Shown here: positions 1 to 11,718 of the stretch, piece after piece
How the letters are laid out: every line of letters starts with the position of its first letter
Numbering within the stretch: position 1 is the stretch's first letter
Origin: Parapristionchus giblindavisi
Lineage: Eukaryota > Nematoda > Chromadorea > Rhabditida > Diplogasteridae
DNA: 64,000 bases
Assembly (NCBI GenBank): GCA_943737045.1
Contig: CALSFV010000204.1
Coordinates: 930,001-994,000 of the forward strand
Reading direction: 5' to 3'
Translations under genes and position numbers: made by a program
Notes under the pieces: generated by a model
What the model saw: the letters and a program-made list of their open reading frames with translations, nothing else
Told to the model about the DNA's origin: nothing
The model's database searches: none

Positions 1-28
1 GAAGAATTAGAGCAACTCTGCAATAATT

Positions 29-215
29 GAGCTTATAGGTGCACCCAAACTAATTTGCATCTCTCCGCTCTGACACTGCACTTTTCCAAATAAAGAAAGG
101 TGTGGTCTGACTCTGAGCTCCGGAAAGAGCTCGGGCTCTTTAATGGCATTAATTTTATTCATATATAGCATATTTATCAAAAGTTCTTTAGGCTGAAAGG
201 TTAGTGTGAAAACCC
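29..215. repeat. Diverged end of the ~100 bp MITE family
   Basis: The stretch near 30-75 reads like one end of the short MITE that recurs through the window (a GCACACC-like end, then CTAATTTG and CTCTCCGCTCTG). The matching inverted end is not clear here, so this is probably a truncated or decayed copy. Confidence 0.4.
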
Positions 216-950
216 GCAGTGAGACAACTAGCAAGGATGATTTTTAATCGATATGGAATATGCCAAAAAATCGGAATGGCAAAAAGTTGCCTAACCATCC
301 GCATGATATGTCAGAGACGGATCATTGTTCAAACAATCGCGAAAAACGCGAAAACAAACGAATTTTTAAAAAAAGAAGAAAAAAGCAAGCTCTCCTCGTT
401 TTTCATGCTCTCCTAAAGTGCATACACAATCTTTAATATATACCAAAAGGTGACAAAAGATGTTAGAAATAGTACGGAACTATTTTAATCAAACAAGTAT
501 TCAAGCGCCGTTTCATTGTGGGGAATTCAATGCGAATAGTTCCTTTACGGAATATACAATGAAATTTATTAGAAGGAAATACAGGATGTGAAATCGAAAG
601 TAAGGCTTTCACCCTTACATTAGTCATAATAGACTCAATTTCAACAATCCTGGATCAAGATTTCATTTCTTTCCTAGAGCGGCAAGGATTCTTGCTGGAA
701 GCGAGAGGATACCTTTCACTTTCTTTAGGGAAAATTTACAAGATCTATGCATTATCCCGAGATCACATTTACTCATTCTCAATCTTCACTTTTAAAACTG
801 TTATTAAATCTTCATCATCAAATTACCTAATTTATTTAGTTATTATGTTTCTTGAAAACGAATAAATTACTCTAACTATTATATTATAATTTGGACAACT
901 TTTGAGCAATACAAATTTTGTTTCCCTTTAAATCATAATTCCTACCTTTC
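216..950. other. No gene recognised
   Basis: AT-rich sequence with only short chance reading frames. I see no splice-bounded coding pattern, no RNA gene and no clear repeat. Confidence 0.5.
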
Positions 951-953
951 ATA

Positions 954-1231
954 TTGTGCGTATAAAATGTACTTGCATAAGAAAATGACAAATGGTGCTA
1001 ACGAACGTAAGTCACAATCGAGAGGCGAGCGAGATGTAGCCTTCTACATCTCGCCCTGCCTCTCGATTGTCTCTCCGCTGCCTCTCTCTAACTCGGCTGA
1101 CCTTCGCCGCGCGCTATATTATATATAAAAGAGATCGGCATAGTTTCTGAACCATGCAAAACAAGAAAGTCGCTTGTGGGAGTGATTGGCTACTCTCGTA
1201 CCAAATAAACAAGTGTATTTTATACGGTCAA
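954..1231 (-). mobile_element. 278 bp TA-flanked MITE, copy 1
   Basis: Ends are TTGTGCGTATAAAA and its imperfect inverted partner TTTTATACGGTCAA, flanked by TA at 952-953 and 1232-1233. Three copies in the window are exactly 278 bp (this one, 32846 and 39531) and a fourth near 17823 is decayed. The interior has a strong hairpin (two arms around CTCGATTG, about 1017-1070) and a TATATATAAAAG box. No coding capacity; a TA target duplication fits non-autonomous Tc1/mariner-type mobilisation. Confidence 0.85.
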
Positions 1232-1546
1232 TAATCATGTTTAGACGCTTTCCACTGATTTGAATGAACGCAAAGGTTTCCGTAAGCTTGACAACCCGTA
1301 GTGAATCTAGAAAAAAACTATTCCATTGTCGAATAATGCATGGCAACGATACTCGAAATTGGAAAAACCAGTTTGGAAATATGCAGCAAAAATGAACATG
1401 CACAGGGCGACAAGTGGAGCAAACGAATAGTCTGAAGTAATATTAATTTCGTAAAATAAATTAAAAATGATACTTGGAACTCACTCATTTTATTCCTCCT
1501 GTAGAGATTGTAAGTCTCTCATGTCAGAGGAGCGCGCAAAAGACGA

Positions 1547-1618
1547 TGGAGGCTGAAGGACTCGAACTAACGACCTTCCGCTTGCAAGACGGCTGCTCTA
1601 CCACTGAGCTAAGCCCCC
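1547..1618 (-). tRNA. tRNA-Ala(UGC)-like sequence, T-arm damaged
   Basis: Read on the minus strand this is a 72 nt cloverleaf. The acceptor stem GGGGGCT pairs with AGCCTCC (one G-U), followed by discriminator A. The D arm GCTC/GAGC carries a good A box (TTAGCTCAGTGG), and the seven-base anticodon loop CTTGCAA gives anticodon TGC, read as alanine. The T loop TTCGAGT is present, but the canonical T-stem positions (GTTAG and CCTTC) pair at only two of five places. An alternative GAAGG/CCTTC pairing would distort the arm. It is therefore either a decaying tRNA gene or a tRNA-derived sequence. Confidence 0.6.
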
Positions 1619-1981
1619 CGTACTCCGCTATCCTCTCCTCTGTCGCCATGGTTCATCGGGCCGTGGCCATGCATCCTTTACACTCCACTTCCATAGCTGA
1701 GATGACTATTTCCCCGTCGATCGAGATAAAACAAGGGAGCGGGATGTAAAATGACGGATAACGATCTCTAGACTGGTAGCTTTTTCCCCATTCGACATAT
1801 TTTATCTCGTGAGAATCTTCAGCACGGTCCTTGATGAACAAGACACAATGCTTCCTCACGACCTTTTGTCCAATTACGGTATAGTTCATTATAGAATATG
1901 AAACCATTATGAATAACTATATACGGATTTAAAGAAGATTAATTTACTTGCCTCTGTTGTAGGGTAGGGTTGTAGGGTATA

Positions 1982-3600
1982 CAGTACCGTGCAAAAGTAT
2001 GGACGCAAAATTCGAATCGTTATAACTTTTTACGTCCTTGGCCGATCGGCCTCGGTTTAATTTTATTATATAGTATGAACATTGGAGAAAATTATGAAGG
2101 TATCGATTGTTACCTTCGATGATGAAATGATTTCATCATACTTGAAATGCCGAGGTGTGATCCAAAAATTAGGTTCATTCTCAGATAGGTTTTTTTCTGT
2201 AAGTCCAATTTTTTTTGTGAGGAACGAGCAACTATCAGCGAACATTTTAAGCCATTAACCACGTTGATTCCACACCGCAATAATGAATTAGCTAATTTTG
2301 CCTGACCCATCAAAATTTCTTAAAAATGCCATAACTCGTCAGTAGTTGAGCTACGGGCCTCCGATTCAACAAGTATTATCGCATAGTCATGGGGCAGCAC
2401 CATGCAAATTTCGGAAGGTTTCCGGCTCTTGAAGAGAAAATTCGAAAAAAAATTCCAAACCATTTTTTGGACTTTTTTTAAATATTTATTTTACGGTATT
2501 TCCCAGCCGGTTTTTCTAAAAATCTTTAAAAAAAGTGCCATGACGTGCCTAAACTTCTACCTAACACATCTACAAAGTGGCGAGATTACAGCACTTCAAT
2601 TACGACTTTGCCAATAAAAATACAATTGACAGTCAAAGTGGAATTTTGCGAGAAAAGAGACATATGGAAAAGGTGGGATGTCCAATAGTTTAACTAAATT
2701 GAGGATACTTGTAGGAAATGTGCTTATTAAACACTTGGTTCAAAATCCGATCGAAATTGATATGAAAAACTGTGTTATTGACCCGTAATCATTCTCCATA
2801 TCGAACGATATTAGGTTCCGTCCACTTTGACTTTCAATGGATTTTTTATTGACAAAGTCGTAATTGAAGAGCTGTAATCTCGCCACTTTGTAGATGTGTT
2901 AGGTAGATGTTTATGCACGTCATGGCACTTTTTTAGATTTTTTGAAAAACCGGCTGGGAAATACCGTAAGTCCAAAAAAAAGGTTTGGAATTTTTTTCGA
3001 ACTTTTTCTTCAAGAGCCAAAAAAAAAAGAAAGTATTATCGCATAGTCATGGGGCAGCACCATGCCAATTTCGGAAACCTTCCGAAATTGGCATGGGGCA
3101 GCACCATGCCAATTTCGGAAACCTTCCGAAATTGGCATGGTGCTGCCCCATGACTATGCAATACTACTTGTTGAATCGGAGGCCCGTAGCTCAACTATTG
3201 ACTGAGTTATGGCATTTTTACGAAATATTGATGGATCAGGTAAAATTAGCTAATTCATTATTGCGGTGTGGAATCAATGTGGTTAATGGCTTAAAATTTT
3301 CACTGATAGTTGCTCGTTCCTCACAAAAAATTGTACCTACAGAAAAAATCTATCTGAGAATAAACCTAATTTTTGGATCACACCTCGGCATTTCAAGTAT
3401 GATGAAATCATTTCAGCATCGAAGGTAACAATCGATACCTTCATAATTTTCTCCAATTATAAGCAAAATATGTAATAGTTAAACATGCAAATGTATAAAA
3501 TGTTCATACTATATAATAAAATTAAACCGAGGTTGATCGGCCAAGGACGTAAAAAGTTATAACGATTCGAATTTTGCGTCCATACTTTTGCACGGTACTG
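1982..3600. mobile_element. Palindromic Tc1/mariner-like element P1
   Basis: 1619 bp element with long inverted arms. Ends start CAGTACCGTGCAAAAGTATG and the target duplication is TA (1980-1981 and 3601-3602); CAGT-type ends plus TA are typical of Tc1-like elements. The arms stay alignable to within about 90 bp of the centre (~2790). The right arm has gained a tandem set of small hairpins (3029-3166, unit around GGGGCAGCACCATG) that the left arm (2377-2420) has only once. No transposase is present. The core holds a short open reading frame, listed separately. Confidence 0.85.
2678..2788 (+). other. Short ORF filling the core of P1
   Basis: A 36-codon ATG-to-stop frame lies in the only part of P1 that is not palindromic. 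Its composition is protein-like (a run reading VGNVLIKHLVQNPIEIDMKN) rather than AT-drift, but I do not recognise it. It may be a fragment of a host exon carried by the element or chance. Confidence 0.3.
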
Positions 3601-3602
3601 TA

Positions 3603-4671
3603 CTTTGTAAGGTTCGTCCATTGAACGTCTAAGTCAAACTGTAAAATTGTGAGAATATTTCACAATTTCACAGCCATCGTAAAATAATGAGAAAATGTCC
3701 CAACATTTCTCACGCAAAAAAAACCCCAAAAAAGTCTCTTCGACATGGACGGTCTTGCACAACGAGCACATTTCATAAGATACTGAAATGAAATGTGTGG
3801 AACACTTTTGTATTTGGATAATTCTGAAAATGCAATTTTTCTTTTTTTTTAAATCAAAAAATGGTGTGTTGATTGTCATATTGGAGTACTTTCACTTTTC
3901 TTTCGTCTTATGCACAAATTCATCCCATTCCATCGCGTTTTGTTCCTATGAATAACCTTAATTTGCACTTTTTAATTTCCCTCAATCTATTCTTAAACTG
4001 CTCGTTGCTATTCATTTGCTACGACTAGATAAGATCAAGTATGATGTTTTATTTTGCACTACGGCTATAAGGACATTTCCAAAGGTGTAATAATTTGGAC
4101 GATGCACTGTTTTGGGTACATTTCTTTGAGGAGAAATAATTATTTACTTTAATTTATGTGATCTCGAGATATGTGATAATACGGTGACCGATCATTAGAA
4201 GGAAGGTACCACAATGATCGAGGAAAGACCAATGTAAACCAACGTCACACACCACTCACCGTACCACTCAACACTCACTCACCATCACTCACCGTGCGGT
4301 ACATTTTCGAGCACCCATATTGTGAGTGCGCACTTTTTGTTGATGTGGTCAGTTTTGAGTCTTGTAGCCCATCTGGGAATATGCGGGAGATCGAGATTAG
4401 TAAAAATCACCCCCATTTCGTTCCGAGTACTTGAGATGTGGATCGGGTCAGTTTTGTTCAATTTTTTAAGTTTATAAATTGCAAAAACAATAGATTGTGG
4501 GTGTGGCGAAAATGTATACACCTTACCGATGTGTGAACGTGATAAAGTATTGTATTGCATTGCTGTATCAGAAGAATGATTGTACCAGAAACGAGCGTTT
4601 ATCGAGCGCGAGATACACTATATTCACTACTATGAGTGTAATGATTGCTACTCGAGATAAGACGGGCAGAA
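3603..4671. other. No gene recognised; short ACTCACC-rich tract
   Basis: Between P1 and the phosphatase gene I see no coding pattern. Bases 4240-4300 are a degenerate tract of ACTCACC/CACTCA words. The rest is ordinary AT-rich intergenic sequence. Confidence 0.5.
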
Positions 4672-7600
4672 TTATGGTTTGTTGCAATCGAACATAAGCT
4701 GCTTGATCTTCTCCGTTTCTTCTTCCAGGGTTGGCGTCTTGATCTGCGTATCGTAAATGTTGATCTTTGATCTTTGAACTTTGATCTCATACCCTAATGT
4801 AGTCCGAGATGCCTTCATGCAGCGCCAGATACTGCTGGAAGGTTTGGATGGCTCCGAATCGAGACTCGCGAAGTTTGTAAAGAATATCGGGAATCTGTGA
4901 AAGATTTAGTTAGTTTATGATAGATTGTGCAAGAAAAAGTAGGGTAGAAATGAGCATACGATGACGTCCTTCTTGCCATTGAGCAGGGACACGACGCAGT
5001 GCATCACGACGAACATGCAGCTGCGGTCCCATCCGTTGCGACAGATGATCATGCATGTTCCTTTCTGAAATATAGTGGGCTGACTGGCATAAGAACTAAC
5101 TAGCATGCAAACTAGTAGGGTTGCAGGTTCGAATTCGAATTCGAAGAATTCGCACCCCTTTCCCATCTCTCACCCTCTCATTGGGGGACGAGGCGGAGGG
5201 AGAGGAGGGAGGGTCGAGAAAGGATACGAGAGAGTGAGAGAGACCGAATAATTCGGTCTGTCCCGAACTATTCGTTCCGTCTGGCAGGTGTGTCGAATTC
5301 TTCGAAGGGAAGGGGAGAGAGGGCCCGTCTCAAGGGAATTGCCGAGAGAGAAGGGAAGCAACTGACAAGAGGCAAGAATTATTCGTCCCCGTTCCTGCAA
5401 CCCTACTAACTAGCATAGATAACGCGAGAAGAAAATTGCTAGAGAGAGAGAGATGATTCGTTTTAACAGTACATATTAGGAGCCATTTAACACGGATCTC
5501 CTGTAAGAATGAAAGAAGCCAACCGACAGTTTTTAAACTTTTCTCACCGATTCGGATGAGATTTAAATGATTAACCATAGTGAGGTAAAGGAGAAGGCCT
5601 AGGCACTTGATTTCGCCAAATTTGCATTTTTATCGATTTTTTGATCTTCCACTTCTGGCAGCCATATCTCCCTCAATTTTTGACCTACAACAAAATATTT
5701 TTTTCCAATCGATTCGAAATGAACTAATCTAGAAGATACTCAAGAAAGGATACGTGCAAAAATGCGATTTTCTACCTGTTTTCTTCAAAAAACTGATTTT
5801 TTGAGTACAAAATGCTAATTTTCTCAAAACTTTTCCACAAAGGATACGATTTTTATTCGCGATTCTGATTCCCCATCCTCGAATTGAGGTACGTACATAT
5901 TTCATCACTCATAACTCACGACAAGCCATATCGATCCTCAGAGAGTGCCGGACTTAGCGTTATTTTCATTCAAAAATACATTTCTTATCTCACGTCTCCT
6001 CATTTTCATGCAAATGACCAAGCATAGTATACCAATCGAAAGCTCTCGACGAGCTCTACAAAAATGACTTAGTAGTACAAGTCATGAAATTTGACCGTAT
6101 TCAAGATATTCTAGAAAATCCGTTTTTTTTCACTGGCAATTGTTGTGCAATGTAATCGATACACAACGAAACATTGCTCTTTGCTTTCTCCAATGTGTTC
6201 AAAAAATATTTGTTAATAATGTTAAAGGAAGGAACAATAAATAAAATTGCAAAAAGGTTTATCTGAGATATTCATCATTGAAAAATAAACTTTCTGAAAT
6301 ACGAAACTATTCATCCATATTTCCGATATCGGAATCGGAATAATCGGAAAAAAAACTATCCGGATCATTGAAATACTCGGAAAGTGCAGCAAGGAGTGGA
6401 AATCGATCTTTTTGTTGAGTCTATCGAGGAGTACCAGCAGGCTGCTGATCATCCCAAGCAGATTGGATGGGCACTAAGGACTACGAAGAAGGAGGGAAGT
6501 ACAACCAGAAGGCGAGGGATCTGGTCACTGCACTTTTCAACGAGTACTACAATGATGCCAAGAAGCTGCGTGCGGATGAGGTCGAGAAAAGAATGAAAGA
6601 AATCCTTCCCGCTGAGGGAATGATCCACCAACAAATCAAGAACCTCATCAGAACTCTCGTCGCAACGAAGAAGAAACAACTCGAGAGTGAGCGAGTGAGG
6701 AGCAGAAGAAGAAGAGCACTTCCTGGTGATATGCTCATGGATTTGGAGGACGAAGAGATTCAGATCGAGGAGGAGGTCGATGTGGAAGAGGATGATAGAG
6801 AGATCACTGCTGAGGCTATCTATGATATCGTTCACACCGATCTCAAGGAGTATTTCAATGATCCGGATAGTTTTTTCGATTATTCCGATTCCGATATCGG
6901 AAATATGGATGAATAGTTTCGTATTTCAGAAAGTTTATTTTTCAATGATGAATATCTCAGATAAACCTTTTTGCAATTTTATTTATTGTTCCTTCCTTTA
7001 ACATTATTAACAAATATTTTTTGAACACATTGGAGAAAGCAAAGAGCAATGTTTCGTTGTGTATCGATTACATTGCACAACAATTGCCAGTGAAAAAAAA
7101 CGGATTTTCTAGAATATCTTGAATACGGTCAAATTTCATGACTTGTACTACTAAGTCATTTTTGTAGATCTCGTCGAGAGCTTTCGATTGGTATACTATG
7201 CTTGGTAATTTGCATGAAAATGAGGAGACGTGAGATAAGAAATGTATTTTTGAATGAAAATAACGCTAAGTCCGGCACTCTCTGAGGATCGATATGGCTT
7301 GTCGTGAGTTATGAGTGATGAAATATGTACGTACCTAAGATGGGGAATCAGAATCGCGAATAAAAATCGTATCCTTTGTGGAAAAGTTTTGAGAAAATTA
7401 GCATTTTGTACTAAAAAAATCAGTTTTTTGAAGAAAACAGGTAGAAGATCGCGTTTTTGCACGTATCCTTTCTTGAGTATCTTCTAGATTAGTTCATTTC
7501 GAATCGATTGGAAAAAAAATTTTTTGTTGTAGGTCAAAAATTGGCTGCCAGAAGTGGAAGATCAAAAAATCGATAAAAATGCAAATTTGGCGAAATCAAG

Positions 7601-10600
7601 TGCCTAGGCCTTCTCCTTTACCTCACTATGGTCAATCATTTAAATCTCATCCGAATCGGTGAGAAAAGTTTAAAAACTGTCGGGAAAAGGTCTCATTTTC
7701 CTACGTTTTTACAGGAGACCCGTGTTAAGTACCTCATCCTTCATCAGCCGAAGATAGTAGAGAACAATTCTTCGTATTTCTGATTCTGGTGTAACCTAGA
7801 AAAAAAAGAAAAATAAACCATATTCCAGGTGTTGGCAATATATGAATCCATGAAGCAAGGACAAGTATTTGTGACGTCAGAAGCACTGCAAAAGATCCCC
7901 CCTACGAATGTGACCTCAGTGAACAAACGGTCTACCAATGTTCATGCCCACGGACCCAGCTATCTTACCGACTCATACCATCCTTTCGTTTGCGCAATGC
8001 GCACGATGATTGAATTGGAGCATCCTGAAAGACCAAAGATCAAAGATCAAAGATCAAAGTTCAGAGGGATACAGTATACCATCAGGCAGGACTTCCAGTA
8101 CGGCTTGTGCATCTCGCTTGCCAATCGTAGCTTTCTTGTTGGCAATAAACATCTTTCCGTAGTCTTTCCCATCGTTGGCTTTCCACGGCATAAATGCCTC
8201 TTAAAAATATGAATCACAATTATTAATATATTTTAAGTTCACATCATATATTTTTAATGCTAATTTGCATGCCAACTACTTGTACATTACACATATTTAT
8301 GATCTTTAGGACTAAAATTCGAAAGCTTTAAGTAAAAAAAAAACGCCTTTACGTTCTTGTTTGGTCTCCTCAAACGTTTCCACATTGAAGATATTTGTGA
8401 CGTTTGACTGGAAATATTGATTGACTATCAATCTAATGTCAACCATCGAGTGATCATGGACTAATTAGCGATTCGCAATTTTGGATTAATTATTGATCGA
8501 AAACGTTCACATACATCGTACACCATCCTCCAGAATGTCTCGCGGCTGGTTGCATCCGCTGTTGGAGCCTTAATTTGCACATTTATTTGATGCTCTTCTC
8601 TTGTCTTGACAAAGATAGATATTATGAGAACGCATGGTCGGTACAGAAAAAGAAGTTAAGAACATCTAACGATAAACTATTTCTTACCGAAGCCACGATG
8701 AACTTTGGCTCGACTCCTGGAAACTCGAAATAATTGGCATCGTAGTAGTCAGAGTCCGGAGGTACGTTGGTGCTAATCACAAATCGATTCGCAGTATTCA
8801 TCTCTTTCGGAGCCTGAAATTAATTTTTCATTATCATTATTTTTAACTTTTCCACGCAATTCACCTCCTTATGATCTTTGAGAAACTCTTGGCGCAGTGT
8901 CTGTGCATTTTTGCTCACTGAAAAGATGAATAATTCGTAGATCTGTCTACTATCCGTATGAATATTTCGATAGTGTGAGAGATTTTAAGCTTTATGCTTC
9001 GTTACATTTGCCTTACGTGACTACGCCGTAACCTCCGCCGTAGCGACAGAGACGCGGCGAACGAGGTTACGGCGCAAGCACGTAAGGTAAATGTAACGAT
9101 GCACTAGATCTTCTACCTATTATCTATTTGGATCTTTACGGAGGGTGTACAATTTTAAGCTTTACGAACGTATAGTATCGATGAATTTCTTGTTGTGCGC
9201 AGTCAGAGCTTTCTTGTCCGTTACGGGGGCGATGACAGTGACTGGTGCCGACAACGACGTCTAGATGAAGAAGGATTGGTCAAGATTAAAGGTCAAATCC
9301 CGCGAATCAACCAATTAACATGCACCATAAGCATAAGCACTTAAAGGAGCTGACACCTTTGTCAACGACCTCTTCAACGCTCTACGCTCTCTCGTTATTA
9401 GATAACAGAGAAATAGTGTGCGCGATGAAGAGTACGTTGAGTGAGGTCACCCTCTCTTTAAATTCATGTTGACAAGAACTTAAAATTGAGTGTTTCTAGT
9501 ACTTAAGGTTTAAGGCAGTCTAGGCTAAGTCGTCCTTATTTTCTCACTTACCCCCGTCGACTTGTTCACTACTCCCATGACGGACTTCCTGTTCATCAGA
9601 TTTTCCGGGATTTGGATCAGCCTGAATCAATCAATAATCGGAAAATATAGAGATCTCGAACTAATTATACTTTCTGCTATGTCCACACTCTCTGACAGAG
9701 CAGATAGTTCCAAATTAACTCAAGGAGTGTCTTTAATGATAAGCAATGTTAAAATTAAACGCACATGCTAGGTGCGGCGTCCACGTCATTGTCCTCCACA
9801 GTAGGAACGACCTGCAAATTATATTTGACAAATCTATTTTTCAAAATTCATTTTAGGAATATTTTTGCGAAAAAAAACTATCAGATTCACCTCAACAGGC
9901 TTCTTCGTCCTCTTTGTTACCACCTTCTTCTTTTCTTTCGATTTCGGACTCTGCAAGGCGTAATATTTGTTCATAACAAGGTGAGACAAGAGATGACAAC
10001 CTTAACACCGACATCTGGTGACTTGGAAGGCGCCTGAAAGAGATAATAGACATGGAGAGAAAGACCAATACGCACAGAGCTTAAATTTGCCCGAGCAGGG
10101 GTAGTTTGCGAACGATATGCCCGCATTAAGGCTGGCTTTTGTACAAATCGCTGGCTTTATGGCTACCATTGTGGGAACATCGTGTACACAAGTAGTTAAA
10201 GTTGGGAAATCTGTTGCCCATATTTGGCAAGTTTGCTCTCTGTGCGGCACTTGCTCATCGCCTGGTAAGCTTCGGTGTGTGTTCTATACATTAGTGTTCC
10301 GCATTCGTTCATTAGTCGTGCAATTCATGAAATCGTTCAAAGTCGTGCATCATTTTCAGTCATCAGCGACTTTGAGCGGTCGCTATTTTTATCGCTTTAT
10401 TGGCATTTTCTTTGTTAGATAAATGCAAATTCCAGTAAAGCATTAAAAATAGCACGACTAATGAACGAATGCGGAACACTACAATACATATTGTGGTCAT
10501 ATTGTATTTTATTATAGGTAAACTCACATGCTTGACCTGAGGTGGTCCTGGCATCGCTGTAACAGTGGACGCAATCTGAACGTGTAAATTAAACATTCTT

Positions 10601-11154
10601 AGTACCCTAGGAACTGGCGCCTTTCGGATTATGTCACGGTTATATCTCTAATAATTAAAGGGGAACCAGGTGCTTTGGGGTTCACTATCATCACAAAAAC
10701 GTGGAATATGTTCTCTAGTAGATTTGAGAGCCCATGCAGCCCAGTGTCGAAAAGAATCTATCAGAGAACATAATGCCATATCATTGGTCCAACTTTGTTC
10801 ATGATAGTAGTGCACCCCAAATCTTCTGGTTCCTTTTCTTAAACACCTAAATATTAGAGATGGGTTACGGTACTGGACACAATTGTAAGAACCTTAAAGA
10901 CACATCCCAAGCTTATTTTAAAGCCTCTGCTCTGGCAATACTACGAAAAAAGTAATGGGGATGGTCAGCATTATTTTAAAATTTGGCCATGGCTATGAAA
11001 CTTGACTTTAATATCCTTACGATTTAGATCATATCTAAGCCTCTTGTCTCCAACAATACTAAAGGCTAAGTCCTCAAGGTTGTTAGGGTCTAGTGTAACA
11101 CACCTTTCGAGTTGTCCTCTTCTTTTTGGTTGCTCCTCCACCGGCCGCCTTCAT
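4672..11154 (-). CDS. Non-receptor protein tyrosine phosphatase with altered catalytic loops
   Basis: Sixteen exons joined in phase: 11154-11104, 10575-10528, 10033-10001, 9950-9891, 9811-9765, 9621-9552, 9260-9170, 8917-8865, 8813-8688, 8568-8515, 8407-8353, 8199-8080, 8024-7969, then 5064-4960, 4894-4793 and 4743-4672. One or more exons near 7740 are unplaced. The N-terminal part is Lys-rich and disordered (KKKRTTRK, SPKSKEKKK). The catalytic domain follows nematode PTP order: a DYYDANYFEFPG block, a TSRETFWRMVYD block, YGKMFIANKK, LEVLPDGCSNS, then IPDILYKLRESRFGAIQTFQ near the C-terminus. The P-loop keeps the CX5R spacing but reads ICRNGWDRSC instead of HCSAGIGRTG, and the WPD-loop position reads KGWYES. 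Catalytic activity is therefore doubtful. A palindromic element (P2) and a small MITE sit between the last two catalytic blocks. It lies 565 bp downstream of an SH2-protein gene on the same strand. Confidence 0.8.
5115..5406. mobile_element. 292 bp TA-flanked MITE in PTP intron
   Basis: Inverted ends GTAGGGTTGCAGG, flanked by TA at 5113-5114 and 5407-5408. The interior is purine-rich with repeated GAATTCG words. Open frames across it are not genes. It lies in the intron before the P-loop exon. Confidence 0.8.
5491..7724. mobile_element. Palindromic element P2, TTAA-flanked, with captured ORF
   Basis: 2234 bp element with arms 5491-6383 and about 6846-7724 that are near-perfect inverted copies. 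It is bounded by TTAA (5487-5490 and 7725-7728), with ends CACGGATCTCC and GGAGACCCGTG. TTAA duplication is the piggyBac signature, but no transposase is visible. It lies inside the phosphatase gene. Removing it and one TTAA gives a continuous host sequence across the site. The core (6384-6845) carries an acidic reading frame. Confidence 0.8.
6386..6916 (+). pseudogene. Captured acidic protein fragment in the core of P2
   Basis: The plus strand reads a protein-like segment (VEIDLFVESIEEYQQAADHP) from about 6386, then shifts frame near 6465. From there it continues as a 149-codon frame to a stop at 6914-6916. The second part has a Lys/Glu-rich helical segment, a basic patch (RSRRRRALPGD) and a very acidic tail ending near SDSDIGNMDE. 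The last ~70 bases of the frame lie in the right arm and are mirrored in the left arm, so the arms formed after capture or by duplicating it. I do not recognise the family. The frame break argues for a non-functional fragment; a sequencing-level indel would restore a single frame. Confidence 0.5.
8025..8079 (-). repeat. Intron made of TTTGATC heptamers
   Basis: On the coding (minus) strand this 55 nt phosphatase intron is mostly CTTTGATC repeats between a GTATAC donor and a TTTCAG acceptor. Similar heptamers fill the last intron of the same gene (4744-4792) and an SH2-gene intron (12082-12128). Confidence 0.8.
8998..9102. mobile_element. ~105 bp palindromic MITE (CGTTACATTTGCCTTACGTG ends)
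   Basis: Inverted ends CGTTACATTTGCCTTACGTG. A second copy lies at about 34163-34266 and a fragment of one end is seen near 21272. It is located in intron 7 of the phosphatase gene. Confidence 0.75.
10294..10479. mobile_element. 186 bp TA-flanked MITE in PTP intron 2
   Basis: Inverted ends GTGTTCCGCATTCGTTCATT, TA at 10292-10293 and 10480-10481. It is related by its inner motif (CATTAGTCGTGCA) to the 11281-11432 element. Confidence 0.85.
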
Positions 11155-11280
11155 ATTTCTGGTACGAAATGAATGAATGAATGAATGAATGAATGAAGTA
11201 ACGATGCAGTACTTTCCAAAATAATTATGTATATTTAAATTTTTAATCACCACCAACAACAATAATGATAACAATAATTA

Positions 11281-11432
11281 GGGTTCTGCATTCGTGCATT
11301 TGTCGTGCAAAGTATGACAATGAAAATGACAATAAAGCATAAACAATAGCGATTGCTAAATGTCGCTGATGAATAAAAATTATATAGAGAGCTGCAGGTC
11401 TTTGCACGACTTAATGCACCAATGCAGAATCC
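11281..11432. mobile_element. 152 bp TA-flanked MITE upstream of PTP gene
   Basis: Imperfect inverted ends GGGTTCTGCATTCGTGCAT / ATGCACCAATGCAGAATCC with TA at 11279-11280 and 11433-11434. It sits in the 565 bp spacer between the SH2 gene and the phosphatase start. Confidence 0.75.
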
Positions 11433-11718
11433 TAATAATATTGCACTTGAAATACAATGTCAGAACTGAGGACGCATACGATATTGGTGTGATCGACTGT
11501 AATCTTCTCAATTTTCAGTGCTTCGAATATTGTTTGCTTTTTGCTCCCCAAACAGACAGCACAGCACAACAAACATCACTCTGTTAAACCTTCTGCGCAA
11601 TTACAAAGCGATTTATTTAGATTTTAATATAAACTTAAATATTTTAAATAATATTCTAGTATTGTTGTAACAATGGGTGCAATTTAGTGAATATGCGCTT
11701 TATCGATTGAAAATAGCA

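Noticed and set aside
1474..1749. 91-codon plus-strand frame
   Set aside because: It crosses the tRNA-like sequence in antisense; the peptide is the translated complement of the tRNA.
7829..8212. 127-codon plus-strand frame (MLAIYESMKQGQ...)
   Set aside because: Two phase-consistent minus-strand phosphatase exons (7969-8024, 8080-8199) and a heptamer intron lie beneath it, so the plus frame is most likely an antisense shadow. The part before 7969 remains unexplained.
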